Shown piece by piece: positions 7,994 to 16,226 of a stretch of DNA of 36,065 bases. The position numbers were made by a program, and so were the translations under genes. Each line of letters opens with the position of its first letter. The stretch's first letter is position 1. Origin of the DNA: Leptospiraceae bacterium (lineage in GTDB: Bacteria; Spirochaetota; Leptospiria; Leptospirales; Leptospiraceae); assembly GCA_017996175.1 (NCBI GenBank), contig JAGOHK010000045.1, positions 1-36,065 of the forward strand, in the 5' to 3' direction. Under the pieces are notes generated by a model, which was not told where the DNA came from, did not search any database, and saw nothing but the letters and a program-made list of their open reading frames with translations.

Positions 7994-8119
7994 ATGAAAG
8001 TTAAAGCCAAATTAAGAATATTAGGAAAAGCTAATGAATTAATAAATTCATTAGCCTGCGATAGCTCGGCTGAAGGAGAGCTAACAAAGCGATGGGGGGA
8101 CAAGCCCACCGCTAGGTGA
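7994..8119 (+). CDS. possible 41-residue small ORF across the structured leader
   Basis: ATG at 7994 to TGA at 8117-8119. It begins MKVKAKLRILGKANELINS and ends RWGDKPTAR. There is no convincing ribosome binding site, and the frame runs through strong RNA stem-loops. The first 17 codons belong to a dispersed repeat whose other copy (33278-33325) keeps the same frame as KTKAKLRILEKANQLI and then stops. It is more likely a by-product of the repeat than a gene. Confidence 0.2.
   Translation: MKVKAKLRILGKANELINSLACDSSAEGELTKRWGDKPTAR
7997..8044 (+). repeat. dispersed 48-base repeat, copy 1
   Basis: 42 of 48 bases match 33278-33325. The shared core is AGAATATTAG then AAAAGCTAAT and AATTAATA. Weaker similarity seems to extend about 40 bases upstream. 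Both copies lie on the plus strand between a gene end and the next start. Confidence 0.6.
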
Positions 8120-8159
8120 AACATCCAGTGGACGCCTCGTTCACCTTGCGTAAGGTGAG
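8030..8159 (+). promoter_or_regulatory. run of stem-loops in the panE leader (structured RNA candidate)
   Basis: Four non-overlapping hairpins follow one another. GCTAATGAATT (8030-8040) pairs with AATTCATTAGC (8045-8055), 11 base pairs around AATA. TAGCTC (8062-8067) pairs with GAGCTA (8078-8083). GCGATGGG (8089-8096) pairs with CCCACCGC (8105-8112) with one mismatch. GGTGAA (8115-8120) pairs with TTCACC (8140-8145). That last TTCACC can pair instead with AAGGTGA at 8152-8158, giving two mutually exclusive folds just before the panE ribosome binding site (AAGGA at about 8168). It matches no riboswitch class I recognise. It could be a terminator/attenuator, a cis-regulator or a mobile repeat RNA. 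Confidence 0.45.
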
Positions 8160-8178
8160 TGAATAATAAGGATTAGCC

Positions 8179-9204
8179 ATGATACAAAAAATTGGTATTT
8201 TAGGAGCAGGGAGTATTGGTTGTTATCTGGGTGGGCATTTGCTTCATGCAGGATTTTCCGTAGTTTTTGTTGGACGGGAGAGACTGCAAAAAGAAATTTT
8301 AGAAAACGGTCTTACGATTTCGCATTTTACTGATAAACAGTTTGGAATTTACCCCGATAAGATTCAATACGAAACTAGTATGGATAAATTAGCTGATTGC
8401 GATTTGATTTTAGTAACCGTAAAAAGTCAGGATTCTGAAAGCTCAGCCCTCCAATTAAAAAAAATCTTTGGGGATAATAAGAATAAAACTCTTGTGAGTT
8501 TTCAGAATGGTGTTACCAATGCCAAACGAATTTCTTGTATCTTAACATCTTCTAAAGTTTTAGCGGGAATGGTTCCTTATAATGTTGTTTCACTTGGCGA
8601 AGGAAAATTTCATTCTGGGACTTCCGGAAAACTTATGATCCAGGAAAGTGGAAGTTTATCGGAAGAAATTCTATCTATCTTTCGTAAATCTGATTTAGAA
8701 ATAGAATCTCATTCCAATATGGAGGGGATACTTTGGGGTAAACTTATATTCAATCTAAATAATTCAATCAATGCGTTAGCCGGTATTCCTTTGAAAGAAG
8801 AATTATCAGATCGTAAGTTTAGAAAAATTCTTTCCGCTTCTATGAAAGAAGCCTTTGGTATTATGAAAAAATCAGGTATTAAACCGATTAGCCTAGGGAA
8901 GATGATTCCCTGGCTTGCTCCTTTTATTTTAGGGCTTCCAGATTTTTTATTTTTTCGCGTTGCGTCTAGTATGGTAAAGATTGATCCGGATGCACGCTCT
9001 TCTATGTGGGAAGACTTACAAAAAAATCGGAAGGTAGAATTTGATTATATCAACGGGGAAATTATTGCACTAGCGAAAGCGCATAATTTAGATTCACCCA
9101 TTCATTCTAAAATTGAATCGTTAATTAGGGAAGCAGAATCAAAAAAAAATGGCTCTCCCTGTTACTCTGCTGAAGAACTTTCAAGTTTTTTAGGAATTAC
9201 CTGA
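8179..9204 (+). CDS. panE: 2-dehydropantoate 2-reductase family protein
   Basis: Reduces ketopantoate to pantoate with NADPH in pantothenate and coenzyme A synthesis. It is 341 residues, slightly longer than the common 300. The Rossmann motif is at the N-terminus (KIGILGAGSIGCYLGGHL). The family hallmarks VTVKSQDSE, SFQNGVTNAKRI, the catalytic-Lys segment WGKLIFNLNNSINALAGIP, and SSMWEDLQKNRKVEFDYING near the C-terminus are all visible. The ATG is supported by AAGGA 6 bases upstream. The gene is alone on its strand, with a structured leader, and its stop overlaps the stop of the convergent TPR gene by 8 bases. Several paralogues with other substrates exist in this family, so the symbol is likely but not certain. 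Confidence 0.88.
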   Translation: MIQKIGILGAGSIGCYLGGHLLHAGFSVVFVGRERLQKEILENGLTISHFTDKQFGIYPDKIQYETSMDKLADCDLILVTVKSQDSESSALQLKKIFGDNKNKTLVSFQNGVTNAKRISCILTSSKVLAGMVPYNVVSLGEGKFHSGTSGKLMIQESGSLSEEILSIFRKSDLEIESHSNMEGILWGKLIFNLNNSINALAGIPLKEELSDRKFRKILSASMKEAFGIMKKSGIKPISLGKMIPWLAPFILGLPDFLFFRVASSMVKIDPDARSSMWEDLQKNRKVEFDYINGEIIALAKAHNLDSPIHSKIESLIREAESKKNGSPCYSAEELSSFLGIT

Positions 9205-10270
9205 CGATAATAGGTTGATATAAACCCGTTGCCATATCTCTTTTTTCTATCAGGTTTTGATAAAGATCATTGTATTGTTTTTTCTTTATAGGGTTAATTC
9301 TGATTAGGCTCACCAGATATTTTTCTGCTTCTGAATCCTTATTTTGTTGTAATAGGATTTTTAAGTAAAGAGTTTGGTCTTCCTCTAAGTCTCGTTCTGC
9401 GTTCATAATTTGTCGAAGTAAAACTATTGCTTTGGGTAAATCATGTATTCTATAATAAGAAATGGCAAGGTATCTTTTTTCATTTACAGATAAACTGGAT
9501 TTTTTGCCCAGTTCTTTTATTACTTCTGAATAATTGTTTTTATACTCAAAAAGTAATTGTATATAGAGTGAATACACGTTAGGCGCATCCGGTTTTTTTT
9601 CCATTAGATTTTGTAGGTATGCCCATGCATCTTTTTTACTTGTTTTAATTAGAGATTTAACTAGTAAAATTTTTGCGAACGTATAATTCTCTTTTAACTC
9701 TAAGGTTTTTTTGGCTTCAAAAATCGCCTTATCGTAATTATCCGCTTGGAAATATGCAATCGCAAGATTCATTCTGTAATAAGGATTGTAAGAGCCATGT
9801 TGAGTTGCTTTTTCGAAGTAGGAAATTGACTTATCCCATTCATTTCTTTTTACGTAGATCATTCCCATGAGAAAATAACTTGGGTCATGGCTAGGGTTAA
9901 ATTTTAGAGCTGTATTTAAGTGGCTAATCGCTGTTTGGTATTCTCCATAACAATAATGCAAATTTCCTTTTAGATAAAAGTAATCAACAGATACCTCTGA
10001 TAAATCTAATATTTGTTTTGTTACAGCCTCTGCATTTTTCCATTCTTTTGCTTTGATATGTGCTAAAGCGGTCTGTGTTAATTTTGAGATTTCTAATTTT
10101 ATTTTTGCATCCGAAATTAGTTTTTCTCTGTCTGGATCAGTAATTGTAGTTATCTCTTCTTCTGAATTTTCAAAATCATCGTAAGGATCCGCCGAAGGAG
10201 TATTATAGTTCAACAGCATAATGAGGATAACAAGTATTAAACGGTTAAATCGAATATATTTATTTTTCAT
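9197..10270 (-). CDS. exported TPR-repeat protein
   Basis: 357 residues. An N-terminal signal or anchor (FNRLILVILIMLLNYN, about 8-23) is followed by tetratricopeptide repeats from about 65 to 330. Typical units include YFYLKGNLHYCYGEYQTAIS and YFLMGMIYVKRNEWDKSISY, then YYRMNLAIAYFQADNYDKAI. TPR arrays form protein-binding scaffolds, here probably periplasmic. It is the last gene of the long rpsF-dnaB string and overlaps the upstream cytidylyltransferase-PseG gene by 11 bases, with no ribosome binding site of its own. Translational coupling is therefore likely. The position suggests it serves the same envelope pathway as its neighbours, but no specific function can be read from it. Confidence 0.8.
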   Translation of the reverse strand: MKNKYIRFNRLILVILIMLLNYNTPSADPYDDFENSEEEITTITDPDREKLISDAKIKLEISKLTQTALAHIKAKEWKNAEAVTKQILDLSEVSVDYFYLKGNLHYCYGEYQTAISHLNTALKFNPSHDPSYFLMGMIYVKRNEWDKSISYFEKATQHGSYNPYYRMNLAIAYFQADNYDKAIFEAKKTLELKENYTFAKILLVKSLIKTSKKDAWAYLQNLMEKKPDAPNVYSLYIQLLFEYKNNYSEVIKELGKKSSLSVNEKRYLAISYYRIHDLPKAIVLLRQIMNAERDLEEDQTLYLKILLQQNKDSEAEKYLVSLIRINPIKKKQYNDLYQNLIEKRDMATGLYQPIIVR

Positions 10271-11831
10271 TTAGTATTTCTTTGATTTTATCTATTATAA
10301 TCATTAATCCCTTATTGCTTAGATTTAAATCTACTTTGCGAAGAAATCTTTGATAGGACGCAGTTAAGTTTAGATTTTTTACAATTACGTTTCCAACGTA
10401 AACTGCCTCCGAGTTTTTGGAAAAATGAAGCGCTAATCTTTCGTGGTAGTCAGAGATTGCATAAATCAATATTTTTTTATTTAGAAAACTTGCATCCATT
10501 ACACTTTGCCCAAAGTAAGAAATAAAAAACTCAGATTCAGCTAATGAATTTAAAAATTCTACTTTGTTAGTTTTAGGAAGAGTTTTAATTCCAAAGTTTG
10601 CTTTTTTTCTAGGTACACCGCCAATTCTAGTAATTTGGTAGCCCGCATCCTGAAAATGCATGAATGCGAATCTATCAAGTAAATAGGAAGATCTAAAATC
10701 TAAGTTACCCGCATAAATCAATACTTTCTTTTTCTCTGGATAATCTTTGTAATCTTCAATGCCAGCTTGGAATATTGAATTTTGAATTACATCTTCAAAT
10801 TCATTGTACATGTGAGGGAGTAAGTCATGAGGAAAATAGCTGTATCTCTCTTGTCCGAAATGATCAATGAGCAGAATTTTATGATTTTTTAAATCGTCTG
10901 GAATTTCCATATCTCTATGATCAATGATAAATAGGTCATAATTTTTTTCTTTTGGAATATCAGAACTGATTGAAATTTCATATCCTGCACTTTGAAGGCT
11001 AACGGATAACGATTTACATCTTTCATAGTGACCGCTACCATAGGTATTTGGATCTGCATATACTATGAAAATACGATGCTTTTTAAGATTTCGTAGGTTA
11101 ACTTTAAAACTTATCTGGTTTACAGCCTGGTTTTTTTTGAATAAATCTGGCTTCGATTTGTAAAGTGCTAAAATTTCCTTTACCCCGAAGTAAGGATGCT
11201 TGGGGGATAATACAGAGTAAACTTCTTCACAAAGTGAGTAATCTAGTTCTTCGTCAATAGTTAGTCTTATTTTACTACATATTTCCAAGTCTTCTGCATT
11301 TAAAAAACTTGTGAGTTTTAGAAAATGAAATTCGTTTGTTTCTTTTAAGTGAAGACTTACATGTTCGCGATGTTTTGGTTCGATTCCGTTTGCAGGTTCT
11401 TTTTTTATGGAAGATATTTTAAAAATTTCTACACCCATTCCTATTGGAAGTCCCGCAAAGGATGCGATTTCAATTTCTGGATTTACAAACGTTTCGAGGA
11501 GAAGTTCTAGGTATTCAATATCAATGAAGGGGTTATCTGCTGTTAGTCGAATAATATTTTCGGCATTAAATTTTTCAGAAGCCTTTATAAATCTATCTCT
11601 AACATCTTCTTCGGAACCTTCAAAGTATAAAATTGAATTGTCCTTCGCATACTTGATAATATCCGCATCTCCGCTAGGGATTAATAAAATAATTCTTTCT
11701 AAGGGCAGAACTTTTTTCAGTCGGTCTATAATATGAGAAAGAATTGGTTTGTTGGAAATTGGTTTTAAAACTTTTCCGGGTAAACGACTAGAAGAGCTTC
11801 GAGCCTGAATAAATGCAAAGAATTTAGGCAT
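10260..11831 (-). CDS. fusion of SpsF-like cytidylyltransferase and PseG/SpsG-like domain
   Basis: 523 residues from the preferred ATG at 11831 (MPKFFAFIQARS); an ATG at 11852 would add 7 residues but is less like the family. Residues 1 to about 235 are a nucleotide-sugar cytidylyltransferase with FIQARSSSSRLPGKVLKPI (8-26), IRLTADNPFID (94-104) and the KHREHVS region. After a linker, residues about 252-523 resemble PseG/SpsG, the UDP-sugar hydrolase/GT-B domain: IVYADPNTYGSGHYERCKSL contains GSGH (265-268), whose His is catalytic in PseG. FISYFGQSVMDASFLNKKIL matches its late glycine-rich loop. In pseudaminic-type sugar synthesis PseG and the CMP-transferase PseF act near the end of the pathway. 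The gene overlaps both neighbours, which points to one coupled unit. The sugar is unknown. Confidence 0.8.
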   Translation of the reverse strand: MPKFFAFIQARSSSSRLPGKVLKPISNKPILSHIIDRLKKVLPLERIILLIPSGDADIIKYAKDNSILYFEGSEEDVRDRFIKASEKFNAENIIRLTADNPFIDIEYLELLLETFVNPEIEIASFAGLPIGMGVEIFKISSIKKEPANGIEPKHREHVSLHLKETNEFHFLKLTSFLNAEDLEICSKIRLTIDEELDYSLCEEVYSVLSPKHPYFGVKEILALYKSKPDLFKKNQAVNQISFKVNLRNLKKHRIFIVYADPNTYGSGHYERCKSLSVSLQSAGYEISISSDIPKEKNYDLFIIDHRDMEIPDDLKNHKILLIDHFGQERYSYFPHDLLPHMYNEFEDVIQNSIFQAGIEDYKDYPEKKKVLIYAGNLDFRSSYLLDRFAFMHFQDAGYQITRIGGVPRKKANFGIKTLPKTNKVEFLNSLAESEFFISYFGQSVMDASFLNKKILIYAISDYHERLALHFSKNSEAVYVGNVIVKNLNLTASYQRFLRKVDLNLSNKGLMIIIDKIKEILNEK

Positions 11832-13338
11832 TGAATGTATACCATTCGTCACAATTTAAACAAGGCGCATTTGTTTTTTCGTGGTTCCCGTGTAGAGACT
11901 CTGTAAATGCAGCCATACCTTTTCCCCAAATAGCAAATAAATTTTCGGTGTTGAGATTTCCAATTGAATTGTGTAAGTCTTGTTTACAAACACTGACACT
12001 TCCATCTGAATTGATATATAGATCACGATTTAAATGCCAACAAAAGTCGCGCTTAATCGGTGTTAGGTCACTTACACGTTTTTCCGGCATTAGGTTTGCA
12101 TAAGTATTGTATTTTTGTAAAATTACATTTACTCCAAGATTTTCAAAATAGGAAAAGTATTCGTCGATTTCTTCTTCTACTTCTTTCATCTTTATCATTT
12201 GGACATGGACATTGGGTTTGCCTAGCACAGTTTTAATCATTTCTATTTTTTCCAAGATAGATTTTATAGAAGTTTTATTTTTGTAAATCTCTTTATATTT
12301 TGTTTCTTTTAGAGTAGTGAGGTTGACAATGATAGAAATTTTGTTTGCACTTTCTCCTAGTCCCTTTACCGTTTCAAGAAATTGGCTAATGTCAGAATAG
12401 AGTGCTGTTTCAATGATAAGTTCTTTTAAAAATGGATAATTGACTATAGTTTCCACTATTTTGCCTAAGTCAGAATGCAAAAATGGCTCACCCATTCCAC
12501 CCAAACAAATTGTTACTGGGACTGGAAAAAAATCTGTTAGTTCATTTAGAAATTTTTTTATAAAATCTAGACTGAGTTTTTTCCCGTCTGATTCATTGGA
12601 AATAAATTGCCTTGGGCAAAATGTGCAGCTTGACTCGCAACCACGGTATATTTCCATTTCAATGTAAGAGGGGGATAATCTAAACCCATTTGGATTGTTC
12701 AGGATAATAGTCTGTAAATCTTTGTACTCCAAATCTGGATTTAAACCAGTGAAAAATTCTGTCATTTTTAGAGAGCGAGAATCCGAGATAGAAAAATCTA
12801 AACGATACTGCCTAAGGTCGGGTTCTTGGAAAAAAATTTCTGCATCATAATTGTTTAAATTTTTTACTAAATATTCATGTGCCGTAGAGGGTAATGTATC
12901 TGGGAGACTATTTACAAATTCTCTTGATATAAAGTAGGGCACAATTCCTTTGGGTAAGTTTTCACTATAAGAATATTGTGCTAAATACTTTTGATGACGG
13001 TTTAATAAATCATTTGTTAAGTCCAAACTTAATAAAGGAGCAATTCCCGAAAAATAGGCAAAAAATACTTCATCAAAATCTTTGTCATCAGACTGAGAAG
13101 GGGGTAATTTATCCGTAACCGCAAATAGAAATTTCAACTCGGTTTCCTCTGAAATGAACTCTAAATTTTCTCTATTGGGAATTCGATAATTGGAATAAAT
13201 TTTAACTGCACCAAAAACCTCATTTACCTTTTTAAAAAATAAATTAATCAGAGAATTATTTTCATTTTCTATAATTCCTTTCTGGAATTCGGTTAAAAAA
13301 ACTGCCACTGTCGAGAGGTTAAACTTAATTAGTCTCAT
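11824..13338 (-). CDS. radical SAM/SPASM protein with nucleotidyltransferase-like N-terminal region (spiro-SPASM type)
   Basis: 504 residues. The radical SAM core begins at about 226 with EMEIYRGCESSCTFCPRQ, whose Cys234, Cys238 and Cys241 form the CxxxCxxC site for the 4Fe-4S cluster. TICLGGMGEPFLH follows as the GGxGEP motif. The C-terminal SPASM segment (about 430-500) has CWHLNRDLYINSDGSVSVCK and a terminal CLNC for auxiliary clusters. Residues 1-200 contain FAYFSGIAPLLSLDLTNDLL and YSENLPKGIVPYFISREFV, which follow the pattern of GT-A nucleotidyltransferases but lack the usual Asp after Gly. A family of such proteins is known from spirochetes; its reaction is not known to me. It overlaps the upstream gene by ATGA and the downstream fusion by 8 bases. 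Confidence 0.85.
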   Translation of the reverse strand: MRLIKFNLSTVAVFLTEFQKGIIENENNSLINLFFKKVNEVFGAVKIYSNYRIPNRENLEFISEETELKFLFAVTDKLPPSQSDDKDFDEVFFAYFSGIAPLLSLDLTNDLLNRHQKYLAQYSYSENLPKGIVPYFISREFVNSLPDTLPSTAHEYLVKNLNNYDAEIFFQEPDLRQYRLDFSISDSRSLKMTEFFTGLNPDLEYKDLQTIILNNPNGFRLSPSYIEMEIYRGCESSCTFCPRQFISNESDGKKLSLDFIKKFLNELTDFFPVPVTICLGGMGEPFLHSDLGKIVETIVNYPFLKELIIETALYSDISQFLETVKGLGESANKISIIVNLTTLKETKYKEIYKNKTSIKSILEKIEMIKTVLGKPNVHVQMIKMKEVEEEIDEYFSYFENLGVNVILQKYNTYANLMPEKRVSDLTPIKRDFCWHLNRDLYINSDGSVSVCKQDLHNSIGNLNTENLFAIWGKGMAAFTESLHGNHEKTNAPCLNCDEWYTFNA

Positions 13339-14384
13339 GGGGCTGGTGGCTCGATTTTATTGTAATTAAAAGATTCATCCGGTGCTTCCAGTTTATTTTC
13401 TGCTATATATTCTTTATCGTAAACTGTAATCAAAATTTCTTTCCTTCTGGTTAAAATCCAGTCATCGAAAGAAGAATCCATTCTTTCTCTTTGGATGATT
13501 TCCTGTATATTTCGACGAATGGTATCTAGTGGAGTTGGACGTTTACCATCTAGTCTAACGATACAATATCTACGTCTATCATCAATGAATGCATCGGAAA
13601 TTCTTCCTTCTTCTAAACGTCCGAGCGCATTCACTAAAGCAGGGCTTTTGTTAAAAATTTCAAACGTGGGAGTCCAATCATTGATTCCTTTGCCTGCCGC
13701 TTGGTTTCTTGGTCCGGCAGCAATTAAGTTAAATGCTTCTCTATCTTTTTTAACATCCTTCTTAATAGAGTTGATTTCGCCAGTAAGTCTTTGTTCTTCT
13801 TCGAATGAATTATTTTTTGGGGAGATACAGATTTCTCTGAATTTGATTTCAAACCCAACTTTTTGTTTATTAGCATTGTACCAAGCTGATACTTCTTGCT
13901 CAGAGGGAGGTTTGATTGTGACACGAACTTGCAATAGTTGTCCCCGTTTAATTTGATACGGAAGTTCATTTAGCCATATATCAAATGGCAAACCAGTCTT
14001 TTCCGAAATTAATTTTTCGAATTGGGCTCTCTCCGTTGTTTGGCTAAGCTTCATTAGCCTATCGATTTCTGCTTCTATATTTTTTTCATTTGCCTGAATG
14101 GATTCTTCGTCGGCAGTGATATCAATAATTGCGCGCGCAATTAGAAAATCAAGAACCTGTGATTTCCAAGAAGATTTATTCGGTTTGAAGCTTGGTTTTT
14201 TTTGTTTTTGAAGCGCTTTTAGAATCTCATCGCCACGGTCAAAGTCTAGTTGGGATATGGAAGTTTTGCCAACGATCGCCATAACTCTGTTAATAGTTTC
14301 AGGAGCTGGTTTTAAATCTGCAAAAGGTAGTGTCAAAATAAAAAAAGAAAAAGTGAAAAGAAAACTACTTCTAAGTATACTCAT
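13335..14384 (-). CDS. SurA-like periplasmic chaperone / peptidyl-prolyl isomerase
   Basis: 349 residues with a signal peptide (SSFLFTFSFFILTLPFADL, about 6-24). A SurA-type N-terminal chaperone domain follows (INRVMAIVGKTSISQLDFD at about 31-49, then helices to about 170). A parvulin-like region with EIKFREICISP at about 180-190 and LGRLEEGRISDAFIDDRRRYCIVRLDG lies at about 253-280. SurA escorts outer membrane proteins through the periplasm. The gene is 45 bases after dnaB, and its stop overlaps the start of the radical SAM gene (ATGA). Whether the parvulin domain is active cannot be judged here. It ends in a short proline-rich tail. Confidence 0.82.
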   Translation of the reverse strand: MSILRSSFLFTFSFFILTLPFADLKPAPETINRVMAIVGKTSISQLDFDRGDEILKALQKQKKPSFKPNKSSWKSQVLDFLIARAIIDITADEESIQANEKNIEAEIDRLMKLSQTTERAQFEKLISEKTGLPFDIWLNELPYQIKRGQLLQVRVTIKPPSEQEVSAWYNANKQKVGFEIKFREICISPKNNSFEEEQRLTGEINSIKKDVKKDREAFNLIAAGPRNQAAGKGINDWTPTFEIFNKSPALVNALGRLEEGRISDAFIDDRRRYCIVRLDGKRPTPLDTIRRNIQEIIQRERMDSSFDDWILTRRKEILITVYDKEYIAENKLEAPDESFNYNKIEPPAP

Positions 14385-14429
14385 CTTATATAGTATAAAA
14401 CGAAAGTCTGATTTTTTTTCAATTGTTTT

Positions 14430-15761
14430 TTATGGACTACTCAGATTATCAAAGCGGCTGTATTCAGGAGTGAAGGCGAGGGTAAAGTTTTTAGTCTGTC
14501 CAGCACGGTTTTTGGCGATGATAATTTCGGCTTTGTTTTTTTGGTCTTCTGGAATTTCATCTGGATCTTTTACTTTGTCCTCGCGGTAGATGAATGCGAC
14601 TATATCCGCATCCTGCTCGATTGCGCCAGATTCCCGCAAGTCAGATAATTGTGGCTTTTGATCTTTGGATCTTTGTTCTACAGATCGCGACATTTGAGAA
14701 AGTGCGATGATCGGACAATTCGCTTCTTTTGCCATTTGTTTTAGATTTCTAGAAATAGAGGCTACTTCTTGTTGTCTCCCTTCTTTTACACCCGGGTCAT
14801 TCATGAGTTGCAAATAATCCACTACAATTAGAGAGAGTGGGGTAGTGATTAATAGCTGTCTAACGCGACTTTTGAATTCCCAAATAGAAAGAGCTCCCGC
14901 ATCGTCAATCCAGATAGGAGCAGACGTGACTTTTACAATGGATTCAAGAAGCTTTTTTTGGTCACTTGGATGAATCGCACCGGTTTTTAAATTATTAGAA
15001 TTGATCCTCGCCTCCGAACAAATCATCTTGATAAGTAATTCCATTCGGCTCATCTCAAGAGAAAATATGGCAACTATTTTTTTTTCTTTAAGTGCTACGT
15101 TAGACGCGATATTGAGGGCAAATGTTGTTTTACCGAGACCGGGACGGGCTGCGATGATAACTAATTCGTGTGGCTTTAAACCAGTGGTTACTTCATCTAA
15201 GCCGTCGAAGTGAGTCTTGAGTCCACTCGTTGCACCTTTGGTTTCGTACATGAGTTGTACGTAGTCAATTAAATCAGCCTTGTCTTCTTTAACGAGTTTT
15301 AGTCCTCGCGACTGGACTGCTCTAGAAATTTTTGCTAATTCCCCTTCGATTCGCGTGAATAATCCTTCGTTATCCTCTTGTTCTGCATTGATATTTTCAA
15401 TGGAGTCACGGAGGACTTTGATGTATTTTCTTCGGTCGGAATATTTTTTGATTCGTTTTGCGTAATAACTAAGAGGTTGGATTACAACTGCGTCACGGTA
15501 GAGTGCAAAAATGTATTCTTGGTCTTTTGCTTCGTCGCGAAAACGAGATGTTTCTCGCAAGTGATTTGTGAGGGAAATCGGGTCTATGGTGACTGACGCA
15601 TCTACGAGTTCTCTCATAGATGCGAACATTCTTTTGTGGAGATCCTGGTAAAAATCCTCCGGCTCTATCTGGAGATCATTTACACCGGGCGACCCTTTTA
15701 AAAGGATAGAAGCTAAAAAAGATTTTTCAGATTCTAACTCATAAAGAGGGTCTGTGTTCAT
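14430..15761 (-). CDS. dnaB: replicative DNA helicase
   Basis: Hexameric helicase that opens the fork in chromosome replication, 443 residues, normal length. The N-terminal helical domain (about 7-110) begins [15 protein letters not shown]. The RecA-like motor holds the Walker A motif ARPGLGKT (205-212), [15 protein letters not shown], a Walker B strand [12 protein letters not shown], and the late [20 protein letters not shown] and [14 protein letters not shown] motifs. No intein interrupts it. It follows rplI by 7 bases, in the conserved rpsF-ssb-rpsR-rplI-dnaB order found in many bacteria. Its ribosome binding site is poor, so coupling to rplI is likely. Confidence 0.98.
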   Translation of the reverse strand: MNTDPLYELESEKSFLASILLKGSPGVNDLQIEPEDFYQDLHKRMFASMRELVDASVTIDPISLTNHLRETSRFRDEAKDQEYIFALYRDAVVIQPLSYYAKRIKKYSDRRKYIKVLRDSIENINAEQEDNEGLFTRIEGELAKISRAVQSRGLKLVKEDKADLIDYVQLMYETKGATSGLKTHFDGLDEVTTGLKPHELVIIAARPGLGKTTFALNIASNVALKEKKIVAIFSLEMSRMELLIKMICSEARINSNNLKTGAIHPSDQKKLLESIVKVTSAPIWIDDAGALSIWEFKSRVRQLLITTPLSLIVVDYLQLMNDPGVKEGRQQEVASISRNLKQMAKEANCPIIALSQMSRSVEQRSKDQKPQLSDLRESGAIEQDADIVAFIYREDKVKDPDEIPEDQKNKAEIIIAKNRAGQTKNFTLAFTPEYSRFDNLSSP

Positions 15762-15768
15762 AGAAAAA

Positions 15769-16215
15769 CTACTCTGATTTTTCTACTTTGATTTTGATGC
15801 TAGAGCTAACTCCATCGGCGAGTTTTACTTTTACTTGGTAGTTGCCGAGGGTTTTGATATGCTCAGAGATTTCGATTTTGCGTTTGTCAATTTCGATTCC
15901 TTCTTTCTTTAAAGCATTTGCAATATCAATCGCAGTAACAGAACCAAACAGTTTATCGTTTTCCCCAACTTTCACAAGGATTTGTAATTCTTTGCTCTCA
16001 ATTGACTTAGCAATTTCTTGCATAGATTTAACACGTTTATCTTTTTTGATAGCGGCTAATTTGCGTTGGTGCTCGATTACTTTTGCAGAGCCTTCGTTTG
16101 CACGAATCGCTAAGCGGTTTGGAAGAAGAAAATTTCTAGCATAACCATCTGCTACTTCTTTTTGATCTCCAGCATCCCCTAAATTAGAAACATCTTTTTG
16201 TAAAATAACTTTCAT
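15769..16215 (-). CDS. rplI: 50S ribosomal protein bL9
   Basis: 148 residues, full length. It has the bL9 N-terminal globular domain ([20 protein letters not shown], then [16 protein letters not shown]), the long connecting helix from about 45 to 80, and the C-terminal rRNA-binding domain ([20 protein letters not shown]). It binds 23S rRNA near the L1 stalk and helps hold the reading frame. AAGGAG lies 8 bases before the ATG. It sits 11 bases after rpsR in the same operon. Confidence 0.98.
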   Translation of the reverse strand: MKVILQKDVSNLGDAGDQKEVADGYARNFLLPNRLAIRANEGSAKVIEHQRKLAAIKKDKRVKSMQEIAKSIESKELQILVKVGENDKLFGSVTAIDIANALKKEGIEIDKRKIEISEHIKTLGNYQVKVKLADGVSSSIKIKVEKSE

Positions 16216-16226
16216 GCGGATACTCC

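Noticed and set aside
8062..8159. Known riboswitch, tmRNA, RNase P RNA or group II intron part in the panE leader
   Set aside because: I could not find the conserved core motifs of any of these classes; it is kept only as an unclassified structured region.
13495..13956. 153-codon plus-strand frame inside the SurA-like gene
   Set aside because: A shadow of the minus-strand gene, which has a signal peptide, family motifs and an ATGA overlap with its neighbour.
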